Source: Harmonia axyridis (Eukaryota; Arthropoda; Insecta; Coleoptera; Coccinellidae). From it: 64,000 nucleotides of DNA. The DNA is taken from positions 56,588,031 through 56,652,030 of the forward strand of contig NC_059502.1 in assembly GCF_914767665.1 (NCBI RefSeq), written 5' to 3'. The position numbers were made by a program, and so were the translations under genes. This document shows, in pieces, positions 35,402-48,190 of the stretch; the stretch's first letter is position 1, and each line of letters opens with the position of its first letter. The notes beneath the pieces are model-generated. The model saw only the letters and a list, made by a program, of their open reading frames with translations, ran no database searches and was not told where the DNA came from.

Positions 35402-35553
35402 AATTTCACGACCTATTATGACGAATTTCACGACCCCATATGATGAATTCACTACCTAATATGACGAACTTCACGACCTGATATGACGAATTTCACGACC
35501 TAATATGACGAATTTCACGACCTAATAGGACGAATTTCACGACCTTATATGTG
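35402..35553. repeat. 22-bp minisatellite, seven units
   Basis: Seven head-to-tail units of AATTTCACGACCTAATATGACG with a few substitutions; unit 3 is one base shorter. No spacers lie between units, so it is a plain tandem repeat. Confidence 0.85.
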
Positions 35554-35844
35554 AGTGGCGCCAAAGAAGAAGTTCTATAGGTTCTCATAAGATTTCGGTT
35601 GAATGAATCATCAATGATTCGTCTCTTTTTAACACTCAGTAAAGTTCTCATTAATTATTGTCAAGTCATTGGGAACTTATCTCCGTTTTTTCAATATTCT
35701 CTTTTCAAAATTTCATTCAAATTCATTCGTTTCGAAGTTCTTGGGTTTTCCAAAATACTACAATTCATGAAAAAACGAAATATCTCAAAAATGGTATGTT
35801 TTAAGCATGTACTGGATGGTTCAAAAGTCTGAAAACGGTGAATT

Positions 35845-36140
35845 TATTTCGCGCACAGGAGGAAAATCGGAATTCTCATACTGGGGTCTTTAGTAATGTC
35901 GCCCGAGGAATCGAATGAGCCCATCAGATTTTGGACCCAAGAGGGCCTTATACGCGATATGAGGCCCAGCTTTGAAATTTCAAATGCAAACCCATCTTTT
36001 TTATTGCAGATTCGGATTCAGCGGGAAATTTTACATCCGAATTGATGGAAACCAAATTTTTTCGCTCTTTTTTGGGCCATATTCAGCGTTTTTTGTTCAT
36101 CTGGGGGCGTTCATTCAGATCAGGATTCAAAAAGCAAAAA
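35845..36140. repeat. Dispersed repeat family R1, copy 2
   Basis: Shares TTTGAAATTTCAAATGCAAA and CATCTTTTTTAT with 36890-36935, and inverted blocks with 29800-29960. The 3' half recurs inverted at 37030-37215 (GATCAGGATTCAAAAAGC and related). Confidence 0.55.
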
Positions 36141-36799
36141 TTCATATTCTGATACCATAGTATAAGGATACATATCTCGAAGAATTGAAGAAATCATAAT
36201 ATAATTCAAAAATTTATCGAAACACAGATTTGTTGGATCGTAAAAGATTGGGAACAAACGATCGAAACAAACTGTCATAAGATTATACAGCTTTTGGGAA
36301 ATTTCACTGGAACTTACGACATTGGGAAATTAATGTTAATAGAAATTTTACCTATTCTCACTTAATCTATAACAAAACAATATCAATCGAATATTCTTCA
36401 CATACATTCAATTGCAATATCGATATTCCGCAAAATGGAGTTTATTTCATTCATAAATCCTGAAATAACCTAGAGATTTCATTTCATGACGACTGGACGT
36501 GATTAGTGATTTTATGATAACTTCTAGCATTGTACTTGTATATCACAAATACACGCCACTGGCGTAAATCGTTGAAAATTCATATTACAGAGCAGAAGAA
36601 ATATCGAAATATAGAAATATTCTGACCACCCTATTTCAAATATTTTAGTTCTTCAAAATAACACCGATTTTTTCAGAGGGCTCCACTTCATGGACCAATT
36701 TTTTTCAGTAAAATTCGAGTGAAACGTGAGTACAACTAGATGGCACTCAACATCAACAAAATCGAATAAAGCACTACACTGTCCTACTATCCTTTCCTT

Positions 36800-37215
36800 A
36801 TACTATGCTGATACTGAGGTCCTTTTTCTCGTCGAATCGATTGAGCTTATCAGATTTTGGGTGCAAAAGGACCTTTTACGAGATAAGAAGCCTAACTTTG
36901 AAATTTCAAATGCAAACCTATCTTTTTTATAGCAGATTTCAAAGTTGGACCTCTTATCTCTTATAAGGCCGTTTTGATCTGATGGGCAATCGATTCAACA
37001 AGAAAAATTACTAAGGACATCAGTATCAGAAAATGATTTTTTGCATCCTGATCTGAATGAACGTGACCGGATTTTTGAACAAATAACGCTGCATAGAGCC
37101 CAAAAATGGACGAAACAATTTTTGTTTCAACCAATTTGGATGTAAAATCTCTCGCTGAATTCGAATTTGCCATAAAAAGATGGGTTTCCATCTGAAATTT
37201 CGAAGTTGGGCCTCA
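36800..37215. repeat. Dispersed repeat family R1, copy 3, hairpin form
   Basis: The first half (36800-36930) and second half (36935-37055) are inverted copies of each other around GATTTCAAAGTTGG, with TATCAGATTTTGGG and GATCTGATGGGC in mirrored positions. The tail extends the match to copy 2. It could be produced by inverted duplication of the same element. Confidence 0.5.
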
Positions 37216-37988
37216 TATTATTATTATTACAAGGTAAAGAGTTGAGGCCAAGCCTATAAACTCACAAAAATTGAAATATATGAAAAAAATACACCGAAAC
37301 TTGAAAAAAAGGCATTACAAAAGAAATCTCTCATTCTCTCATCTCGTCATTTTATAAAATCTGGAAGTAAAGATGACCAGCGACTATAGAATTTCGGTTG
37401 TGGTAACTTTAGCAGCTAACAAATAGTCAGGGCCGCCGCCAGGAGCAGAATATCGGACATTTTGCCGAAGCGCCAAATTGAAGAGATGCATTTGATGGAA
37501 TCGACAAAACATCGTTTGATATATTTGATAAGGTGTTTTTAAACAAAAAATACGATTTCATATGAAATTGAAATGATGCCTGAGAGGAATAACAAAGACT
37601 CCTTAACAGAAAATTCGCATAAATAAGGCAAAGCAGGGCGGCAAAATTTTATTTTTCCGGGGCGCTAAAATGTCTGGTAGTCAAGGTTTTTAAAATTGTA
37701 ACTTGAATGAATATAAAGCTCAATTTTTTAAAACTTTCTTCAGGATAGCTTAAGAAAACTCGTCATACATTGCCGGACACTTATGACATTTAATACCCCC
37801 TGCCAGACACCCCTAAACTTTTATAATTACAATTATACTTTTGTTATAGTATGAAAGCTGAATTTTAGAGAGCGAGAAATTAAATTTATTGATAAATCAA
37901 ATGGCTATCGACCACAGTCTTCCAGCCAGTTGCATACATTTTTATATTACATATTATTAATAAGTATTAAAAAAAATAAAAATAAACA

Positions 37989-38740
37989 TCATCCTAGTGA
38001 TTCCAAGTGTTCGAAAAGTGGCAAAGCTGGTAACTTTGCCTTTGGTGTAGTTGTTCTACTGTAATGTTGTATCAATGGCTCCATTTTGTTGATATTATTT
38101 TGGTTATTGATGAATTTTTTACTTAGTTTTTGCATTCTTTCCAGTATTGGTTCTATTCCCGTTGTCCGATATAAAAGCTGATTCGATGGATTGTGCAGTG
38201 GGTTGTTGGGATGTCTCATTTTTGTAATCTTACGTAAGCAAGTTCTTTCCGCTACCTCAATTGCATTCAGAGCTGTTTTTGTCGAATTTGAGAAGATTAT
38301 ATGTCCATAGTCCAATAAAGGTCTGCATATTATTTTATATATGGTACTAGCTGTTTTAATACTGATTCCTTTGTTTTTATATGTAAGAGATCTAAAATGC
38401 CCAGCTCGTGTTATGGCTTTTTTCTTTTGAAGTTTTAAGTGTGCTTTGAAGTTCAATTTGTTATCAATCTGTATGCCTAGGTATTTGCATGAATCTGTTG
38501 GAGTTATTGTGTCACTTCCGAGTTTTATATTAGGAGAGTTGGCATTGATTTTATGGTTAAAAATGACGAGTTTTTATTTTCTTGGGTTAGGTTGTATACT
38601 CCAACGTCTCATCCATGCCACTGTTATATCCGCCAACTTCTGTAGACCTTTCATACACTCTTTCAGTGTTTTATGGTGGGATATCAAAGCTGAATTTTAT
38701 TTTATGTTACTTGGGGAATTACAATTGTAATGGATGCTCA
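37989..38740 (-). pseudogene. LINE (Jockey-like) reverse transcriptase C-terminal fragment
   Basis: An open 155-aa stretch reads NFKAHLKLQKKKAITRAGHFRSL and CRPLLDYGHIIFSNSTKTALNAIEVAERTCLRKI, the region after the RT core in non-LTR retrotransposons. Upstream on the minus strand (to about 38740) the CKYLGIQIDNKL block is readable with frame changes. The catalytic FADD part is missing; 5' truncation is normal for LINEs. Confidence 0.8.
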
Positions 38741-38759
38741 TATACCAAATTAAGATAAA

Positions 38760-41700
38760 GTTCTGTATGGCTTCTTATATGAATTCATTTCTTCCCATTA
38801 GAAATTCATTTATGCGTGCTGAATTTTCATCTCGAATCGTTGGATGTCGGTGAATCTCAGATGTGCAAGTATTCGAAACAATATTTTAATAAGTACCTAT
38901 ACACTAATTGGTAAGATATACTCCCATATCCGATCGATCTTTCAGAGTGTCGATTCCCGCTAGGCAAAAGTCAACAATGCAAATTGCCACAAAGCCGGCA
39001 TCCAACATTGAATGGCGGCTTGTACGTGAAAAAGGAGTATTGGCCGAAGTTTTACATCAATGACCAAACCACCGTTAAGCTATTGGTATTTAGGAGAGTA
39101 ATGAGTTCTGTGTTCATTCTATATGTATAGAAATGTATGCAGAAATCTATCATGCTTAATTAGTAGGTCTGGTGATTGGACATGGAACTGGTAACAATTT
39201 TTTGTTTCCAGAACGAATTCGTGTAACAGATATTGAACACGTGACTTCTCTCTTGTTCCTAAGATGAATAACTTCATTAGAAATAAACACCGGTAAATAA
39301 CACAAAATCTACAATTTTTCTCATTTTTCTCTTGATCCTTTTGGCCGATTTTAGCAATTATTTTTTAGAATTCTAGCTTGATTCCTCGGGAACATGACTG
39401 TCCAGATGCCGTCCTGTTTTACATGCTTTTTTTGTTATATACAGGGGTGAACAAAAAAAAAGAAGAGAAGTAAGGTTTTATTAAGAACCCCTGTGGAGAC
39501 ATGCGTTGATGAATGAGCATTTTTACACTTATCTTTTCTGAAAATTTCTTTCTTTCAATATTCATTGTGACTTCTTCGAGCTGGGGAATGGATATTGATA
39601 AATTATGCAGGAAACTGTTGAATGAAGCAGATATTAACAACCGGGAACCAGAGCCAAGCTCACCTATTATATTCGGCATTACATAGACTGGCAACATACG
39701 GTATCATCCTATGAGGCCAAAGCAGTCACGCCCAAAAGTTCTCCGTCAAATTTAGTTATTGAAACATCGAATTGTATCTTCTGTGTTTGCCTAGAGTCAC
39801 AGACCACTCCACATAATAAGAAATTGCGGTTTTTCCTCATTTATAGTTCTTTCCCGATAACTCTTTAGGTATAGGGTTTATTTGAGTTTCCTCCACTCGT
39901 TTTATATCGACTGAAATAATGAAAAATATGGTTCAAATTTGAAAATTTTGAGTTTTGATGAATTTGAGTGGTCCAATTTCATGATCGTCTGATAAACACC
40001 CTGTACATTTTTAATCCAAACCGCGAACAGGTTTGTAATACTACGTATTTTCGGAATCGAAAATGATTAAGGTTTTTTTGAAACAAAATGTCATCGTCGC
40101 CACCATTTTTTTCATAAGAATACCATTAACTCATGGACCGTTGAGTTTTTATTCATGGTATGACATATAGCTGGAATTGTCATCAAAAAAGCTATCTAGT
40201 GATGCAATGATATACTGGGTGTGCCATTTGAAATAGAAAGTAGTAGTCTGTTTCCGGTGTAACCGGAAGTTGTAAAGATTTGAATTTGATATTCTAGGGA
40301 GAAAGATGATTGTCTCAAACCCCAACATGCTTATTTTCAGCACAAAATGGTGACCATAATCGAAATAAAAGGTTAATATTTAAAAATATACAACATTATA
40401 TTGGAACTCAGAAATTTTAAATGAACTTATAATTTCCCAATAACTCTCACATTTTTCAATAATATATTATCATATCAAATTTCAGAAGTTATGATGATTT
40501 GATGAAAGTGGGTAGGTAATTTTGAATAATTTCCGTTCAGAACTCAAATATAAGGAGAAATAAGAATTTAAATCGAATTTTTATTCGAAAACTCAATCTA
40601 CTGTATAGGGTTTTCTCAGAAAAGCTAGTTAGCAGGTTTAAAGTTAGAAATAGAGATATTGAAGCTTTTTGCAAATTGGTGAATGCGCCGGTTCTGCTTC
40701 AGGAGGATTTCAAGAACGTAGAAAAAGAAGATAATAAACATAGCAAACCCCTCAGATGGTTTATTATACATTTGTATGAATCAAAATTCATTCATTTGTC
40801 AGGAAATATCTCATACATCATGATTTCTAATTGGAAATGAAATTTTTTAAATTCATTAATTCGCGCAAAATTGCTAGTAATTCTCTTGGAAGATTTAATT
40901 TTGAATGATTTCCTGATATTAAAAAAAAAGTCCATTGGATGATTATGGTAACGCAACTGATATCTCATTTTCCTCTAAATTCCATGCTAATAACATTTTC
41001 CGAGTTTTACGACGGATCTATCTGCTATGCAGATCTATCAACAAAATAAATCTTCTGTTAGCTTATAAATTTTTCACCACATTTCATGCAAAGAGTGTCT
41101 TAAGTTTCCAATAGAAGCTCTTGAGAATTTTTCACAATTCTTTAACGAACATTTATTGAATTAGGTCAAGGCCAAGCAAATTGAAAGAATTTTCTAGATG
41201 AAAAAAAGAAAATTCTTAGAGAATGGGTATTTCTATACTGTGAACATTTGAGGGAATGAAGGATCAATAAAACGAAAACTCATTTCGCTCTTATGTCGAT
41301 GTTCTGCTTGAAGTTGAGTTAGGTATATTTTCCCTTTCAATATATGAATAGGAATACACTTAAAATAATAAATAATTCATGATTTAAAAGTTAAAATGAT
41401 AGACATAGGACAATAAAAGTGATCTTAAATATCGATAAAAATTGGTCTACAACATGATCAAGAGAAATCATCAATACATGGTGATAAAGGGACAAATGAA
41501 TACAACAAAAATAAACGAATAGGTACATACTTAAGCTGCAAAGTTTAGGGTGAATAACAGTTATTTATGTGCAGAGGGTATTGATATTCTTCCACGAGCT
41601 TTTGGATGTACGAGAGTTATACATTATTTTCATTTATTCACTGAATTTTCATTGAAATGAATGGAAATTTATCTTAAATTTTTTGACAGGATTTGAAAAT

Positions 41701-41800
41701 TCCAGACTTTTTAGCCGTGGTCTAGTGGGTTTTTTTATTGAAAAACTATATGTAACCATATTTTTATAATTCAGTTTTTGTTTTCTTAGACATTTATTCC
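38760..41800. other. Gene-free stretch
   Basis: No domain or structured repeat recognised on either strand. Scattered MITE-like ends (for example ACCCTGTACATTTTT near 40007 and ACTGGGTGTGCCATTTGAA near 40215) hint at further degraded elements. Confidence 0.35.
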
Positions 41801-41817
41801 TGTAGGTTTTTCGACAA

Positions 41818-42140
41818 ATGGGAATATTAGTAAGAACTGATAGAATTATTATGGTATGGGTGGAATTTCATTTTGCTGAAAGGGTTTCTGAATACAACAT
41901 ATTCTTTAACCTGTTATTCATTATGTTGTTGCAATTCTCATCATTCATGACAATGCCTATCTGCACAGTGTGGTCTGAACAACCAATTATACGGAATTCA
42001 GACTTTGGCATTGCCAGCTCAGTCACCTGATTTAAATCCTATTAAGCATGCCTGGGATGTTCGAAGCAGAGTTCATGGTTGAAATGAATTTCATAGTAGA
42101 GATGAACTCTTTGTGGATCTACAGGCACCCTCTAGAGGGC
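41818..42140 (+). pseudogene. Tc1 transposase relic
   Basis: Across two frames: MVWVEFHFAERV (compare MVWAGI), FIHDNAYLHSV with the second catalytic Asp, and LPAQSPDLNPIKHAWDV, where the catalytic Glu of NPIEHAWD has become Lys. With this change and the frameshifts it is inactive. Confidence 0.7.
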
Positions 42141-42149
42141 ATATTATCC

Positions 42150-44249
42150 TCTCTATTAATCCAGAAATTTCTTTTATTTTCGTTTCTTATATTTCGAAAA
42201 TTATGATTTTCAATTTCAGCTTCAAACTCGTGTCTAGAGGTGCCTCCATTTTTTTAATTTACACACAATAATATAAAAATAAATTCTCATTTTAAGTATA
42301 TGAAGCATATCTTGATATTTTTAAAATCCTATTGTCACATCAGAATAAAGAAGATGAACAGGTTGTTCCTAAATTGGAGGTAGAAAGTAAAATGAGAGAT
42401 TCCTTGGTTAATTTCCAGAAAAAAGTTGTATGAACATGGTCCCACAAAAACTTGGTTTTCGAGATTCAGGTTGTTCCCTGTAGTCCTACTTTTTTGTGAT
42501 GATGATACCAGTTTATCTAATCTGTATTATTCTTCATTACAGATTTGGTAAATAAGTACCAAAACTTATAATTCATTTGTTCATCACAGCTTACTTATTG
42601 GATCTTTATACTAATTTAGATTTTACTGAGAATAATTAGAGAAATGTTTGAATTTTTTTCTCTCGAAATCAGTTGCAGATAGTACAAAACCAAAAAGTGT
42701 ACTACTAGACCAAATTTTTTTTCTGTAAATTACCAGTTGCCCATCACAAAAATGTTCTGGATGAAAGAAGCGATCACTGTTCTAAAACAAAATCACCTTG
42801 TAGATTTACATTCAAAATCAACATATCACATAATGAAAATATTGATTTGAAATGTCTATGTCAGATGAATTTCGTGTAAAAGGAAGGTGCTTTTTTCCGT
42901 TTGAACCACTAATTTAGGCATTAGAGCATTCCTAGATTTATGTCATATGTATAAAATCAACGTTTGAACATGGGTCACCATAACAGTCATCCTTCATTCT
43001 TTCTATATGTAAAAGTGAAACGTAATACTATATGTTCTTGCAATGTCATTCGGCAGGATTATTTAGTATTTACTTTGTTATTATCTTTGGGTCACATATT
43101 TTGAAAATGAAGGCAAATAAAGTAAATATTACTTCAGATTTTCATAGAAATTTCATAGATACATTAGACTGAATCGAGTTCATTGAAGAAAAATACTAGA
43201 AAGTTTTGATAAGTAGGTATGTTCCATAATAAATTTTGAAAAGAAAACATGCTGTTGAATAACGGTTTGAATGTTGATGCTTTAAATTCCGTGAAAAAAC
43301 TTTTGTGGGCAATCCCGCAAAAGCTCTTACTTAAGTTTTTATGTTATATTGATGATTCTAGATGAACTTTGAGAGTGAAGTATAATATCTAAATCAATAC
43401 CAACAGTGAATCAAGGTGTTTCATTGTATTTCTCAATATTCATGAGAATGGATGAGACTGAATGGGCAGCAACTAATGAATAAACTCTGACGTCTTCTTC
43501 AGAATTTGTTTTTATTGACTTTTTGCTTTCTCAAAATCATAACAAGACGTATTCCTACTTTGTTAGGTCTAGTTATGCGAAGTACTCATCATGAATATGC
43601 ATTCTAGAAGTCAATATTTGTTTCTTCATCATTTTATGACATGTATAAATGTCATAAATTTCACACTTCCTACCTTTGTTATGAAGATGTCATGAATATA
43701 TGAATGTAGTTAAATTTGCTAGTGCTTCAGTCATTTTTATGTGACTAGTAATTATGTTTTCAAGTAGTTAATGGTGTTACTTCTATTCACACGCCTCAAA
43801 TACCAAAACTGAATACTAATGAGCGAGAAAAATTGGTTAATAACTCTATTCAGTCTGTCAGCAAAATTTTCACGATTCAAACCTGACTATAGAGCATGCA
43901 ATTCATTTTTGAAATGTATAGGCCGGAAAATAATGAAAATATCCATTGTTGTATCTGGCAGCTTTCTGAATTACTCTGAAGTATCTATCGCCAAGAAGGT
44001 AGGTCATGTTTCTGATTGCAAGGTGAAAGACATCGCGGTAATAGTATTATAAAAATATGTTTCCGATGTCTCAAAAATAATACATTTCATTCAAAAAAAT
44101 TTAATTATTGAAACTTTCGATATAGGTGTTCTCATATTCACTAACAAAATAACACAATAAATGTGAACGTTTCGTTAGTAAAATGACTTATGGTAATGCT
44201 TCGTGTTTAAGAGTTAATGGTATTCAATGAAACTAAAATAGCACTTCTA
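42150..44249. other. Gene-free stretch
   Basis: AT-rich, with no recognised coding or repeat structure. Short frames such as 43819-44052 show no family features. Confidence 0.35.
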
Positions 44250-45153
44250 AAGGGTGTTCTTTTTAGAGCTATAGAACTTTAAATTGCAATAAAACAACGA
44301 TGGATTATTCGATTGACATGGATTTAATTTATCCGCAAAATAATCTTGTGGCATTACATTTTAAATATGATTTCTGGCATATAACCGTTACGGCTGGCTC
44401 GGATGTAGTCCAATCTGGACGTCCAATTTTCGACGACTTTTTTCAACATTTGTGGCCGTATATCGGCAATAACACGGCGAATGTCGTCTTCCAAATGGTC
44501 AAGGGTTTGTGGCTTATCCGCATAGATCAATGACTTTACATAGCCCCACAGAAAGTAGTCTAGCGGTGTTAAATCACAAGATCTTGGAGGCCAATTCACA
44601 GGTCCAAAACGTGAAATCAGGCGGTCACCAAACGTGTCTTTCAATAAATCGATTGGGGCACGAGCTGTGTGACATGTTGCGCCGTCTTGTTGGAACCACA
44701 GCTCCTGGACATCATGGTTGTTCAATTCAGGAATGAAAAAGTTAGTAATCATGGCTCTATACCGATCACCATTGACTGTAACGTTCAAGCCATCATCGTT
44801 TTTGAAGAAGTACGGACCAATGATTCCACCAGCCCATAAAGCGCACCAAAAAGTCAGTTTTTCTGGATGTTACGGTCTTTCGACATACACTTGAGGATTA
44901 GCTTCACTCCAAATGCGGCAGTTTCGTTTGTTGACGTAGCCATTCAATCAGTAGTGCGTGATACGTATTCCGCACAGAATCATTATTTTCGAAATAAAAT
45001 TGCACTATTTGCAAGCGTTGTTCAGTTGTGAGTCAATTCATGATGAAGTGCCAAACCAAACTGAGAATAAATCACTTGACAGCTGTCAAATCGGTCGCCA
45101 TCTTGAACAGTAATGCCAACTTAAAGTTATATACCTCGAAAAAAAACACCCGT
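44250..45153 (-). mobile_element. Mariner-like (DD41D) element, copy 2
   Basis: 904 bp, nearly identical along its length to the element at 12025-12949. It has the same terminal repeats (AAGGGTGTTCTTTTTAGAG at 44250; complement ending CACCCG at 45153) and TA on both flanks (44248-44249, 45154-45155). It also lacks the central transposase segment, so copies 1 and 2 probably come from one deleted master. Confidence 0.87.
44354..45045 (-). pseudogene. DD41D mariner transposase, C-terminal part, frameshifted
   Basis: The last 144 codons are open: NVTVNGDRYRAM, QQDGATCHTAR, CDLTPLDYFLWGYVKS, ASRNGYMPEIIF. Upstream sequence has frame disruptions, and part of the SDEAHFWL segment present in copy 1 is deleted (TAGCCATTCAATCAGTAGTG near 44937). 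It lacks the first catalytic Asp and the DNA-binding domain. Confidence 0.83.
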
Positions 45154-45335
45154 TATATAAACGTAACTTCAGACTTCTGCGTAATGGGTTAAAAATTAAT
45201 CAAATCATTGAAAAATTATGGAATCATACAAAACAACTTAGAAGCATCACAAACCTTAAGAGTTTATACGTACCATATTTCAGTTTCTAAATAACTATAA
45301 ATTGTCTTTGATCGATGAAATATGTTCACTATTTA

Positions 45336-45845
45336 CTATTCAATCGTCTTGAATCGATTGTGGAACGTTTGCATAGACCTTATCTTTCCCGTGACCCCAA
45401 AAAAGTCTTGAAGTGTTAAATCAGAATATCTCGCTGATGGCCAATTGTGGTCACCTTTTCGATAAATAACACGGCAAGGAAACTTTTCTTGCAAAATTGC
45501 GATTGTTTCGTTGCTTTCGTGACATGTAGCTACGTCTTGTTGAAAATAAACATCGTCCACATTAATTCCTTTCAATCTGTCTGTAAAAAAATCATTATAA
45601 TAGCTAGGTAGCGCAATCCATTTACAATTGCACCAGCCTCATTTTCGAATAAGTAAGCTCCATTCACACTACCAGCACAAAAACCTCAACAAAGAGTAAC
45701 ACGTTGAGGATGGAGCGGCTTTTCAACAATCATTCTTGGATTTTTTGATCCTCAAATGCGAAAATTCTGCCTATTATTGTAGCCTCCGAGGAGAAAATTA
45801 TCCCTGAAATTAATTTTCCGTTGAAAATCCAGATGATTTTGACTA
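45336..45845 (-). pseudogene. Mariner transposase relic, second subfamily
   Basis: Reads in pieces: HLDFQRKINF, LLGGYNNRQNFRI, KPLHPQR, VDDVYFQQDVATCHESNETIAILQEKFPCRVI (second Asp), DLTLQDFF. Many stops upstream. Wording such as ESNETIAILQ groups it with the relic at 48020-48190. Confidence 0.7.
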
Positions 45846-45849
45846 TTGG

Positions 45850-48015
45850 TGTCCTTACAATTTCATGAAGTGTTTACACAGGTCATAACTATAATGAAAA
45901 ATACAAAAATTACAAATGTACAAAATATCACAAAACTCAGAACAACACTAAAACAGAATTAGATAGGGAGTATTGTTGCAAAAGCAGTCTAAGTGAAATG
46001 CATATTCAATGGATTTAGAGTATAGATAAAATTATAAATAAGGTGTATGAGATAAAATAATCAATCAATAGAACATATAAAAATATAAAATAATATATTA
46101 AGTGTATAGATAAAATAAATAAATGAAATTAAGTGTATAGATAAAACAACAAATCAAGTGTAGGCATTGACAAAACAATAAACTGAGTGCATATGGACAA
46201 AATACTATTTGTGAGTTGAAATTTTCAAACAATAAAAAGAAAGTGTTTGCAAATGTAGCCATACTGTATAAATAGTACACATTTAGATTATACTTATAAA
46301 TAAATAGTAGTAGAACACTAAGTGTATGCCCAAAAAAGACAGATGAAAAGTTATGTTTTCCAAAACGAAACGAACTCCTGTACTGAATAAAATATATTGC
46401 TGACTAATAGTAATATGTCCTTCATTTCCTTAGTCTAAGGGATAGTCTATTATCTAGCGATATCGCACAGTACTCCGGACTTTTTTGGGATTTTTTCAAT
46501 CTCACGATACATTTCAAGGACCCAATCAGCTAAGATATAACGTTGATGGTGATTGACCGCATTGAGTTCTTATTAACTGAATTTTAAAAACAATAAAAAC
46601 TAAGTCTTTGTGAAAAATGCGGTGTAACAGCGTATCGTTTGTGAAATGTTAATTCTCAAGATCGACGAGGAATCGACATTCTTGTATTTTCGTCAACACA
46701 ACGAGCTACAGCTGCAATATTCTCGATTGTTCTTGAGTAACGTACAAAGTTTTATTCTTCATATACCTACTAACTTTTTTCAACAAATCAAATTTTTCCA
46801 GCAGTTTCACGAAGGAGCTTCACGACACCAAGATTTGCTTCAGTTTAGCGAACTTAGACAGTTTTCACCATTGTTGTAGTGTATTTCAGCATTTCTGATG
46901 CGTTGTTGAAGCTTGTATCGTTTCATTTTTAGTAATGACGTAGTTTTTTCTTGTCGAATGTCAAAACATGACACCTTCAAAAATGACATCTACCCAGTGA
47001 TGGCGAGCCATTCAAAATGAATCTTCCTATTGGAAAACCCTTCGTAATAAATATATAGAATTAATCCTTGGAGGTGCCAAATAAGGTGATTTGAAAAAGT
47101 ACAATTAGCAGTTGAGAAAAACTAAAACCTTCCTGAAGTTCATAAATCAGTAGGAGAACAAGGATCGTGTAAAAAATTCAATCGAAATCGAATCCCAACT
47201 ATTATCTCGGGAAAATGTTTCATTATCGAGTATATTAGTTCCAGGCTAAACAGCGATAAATTATAATTATTACTGACATTTGTATCGGAAGAATCTTTCC
47301 GTATAAGTATTTACCTCCTCGGAATTCATATCACTCTGTTACTTTTTTCACGTTACACGATACTGCAACGTTTTACAAGCGCAATAACACGTACACACTT
47401 AGATTCATGAAACGACAAAAACGAACCGGTACGGTACTGTAATTAACAGAGGAATTTCCGCAGTTATTTTTGAATACATGTTCTGCACTCAGTCAGTTTT
47501 TTGTATAATTGTTGGCCATTTGGAAGAATCTTTGAAATTGTTTGTTGTTCTTCTGTTAGTGCAGTTTATATGGAAGCCTGATTGCAATTCCGATTGTCAT
47601 TTGCCTAGATTGTTATACTGGGGGATTCAACTTCTTGTCATCGACACTGATCTATTATTATTTATACGATTTTGAGGAAGTGAGGTGAAAACAAATCGAA
47701 CAAACGATACAAGATAAAAATACTCCAGCTTCAGTGTTGTGCTTTTATCATTACCGTTAAATTTCTAAGCTAGTTTCTTCGATAAAAAAGCTATTGTTAT
47801 TTCACGTACAATAAATCCACAAATTAAAAATGTCAACTAAATCTTACATTCGTGTCAATTTTACAGCGATTAAAAAGGTTCCTCATAATTATATGTATAT
47901 AGGTAATACCACTATAGATAAAATTTCACCACCTTAAGTTTTATCTCAAGTGGAAGTTTTATCTCAAGTGGTTATTATTTCAATGAGTTCAAGGATTTTA
48001 TGGTCGAAATTCTGA
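45850..48015. other. Gene-free stretch
   Basis: 45890-46330 contains simple, repeated AT-rich phrases (AAGTGTATAGATAAAA recurs several times from 46020 to 46140), a loose low-complexity repeat. No gene recognised in the rest. Confidence 0.4.
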
Positions 48016-48019
48016 GATA

Positions 48020-48190
48020 TTTGTGGACGATATTTATTATCAACAAGACGGTGCTACGTGCCACAGCAGCAACGAAACAATCGCAATTTTGCACAGAAAG
48101 TTTCCGGACCGTGTTATTTCTCGAAGAGGTGATCACAATTGGCCACCGAGATAATGTGATTTAACACCATCAGACGTTTTTCTGAAATCA
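48020..48190 (+). pseudogene. Mariner transposase relic, catalytic core fragment
   Basis: Reads VDDIYYQQDGATCHSSNETI, AILHRKFPDRVISRRGDHNW and (after a stop) CDLTPSDVFL. The second and third catalytic Asp blocks remain. It ends just before a GC-rich patch of unknown origin at 48240-48360. Confidence 0.7.

Noticed and set aside
35402..35553. CRISPR-like array of 22-bp repeats
   Set aside because: Units follow each other without spacers and the host is an insect; it is a plain minisatellite.
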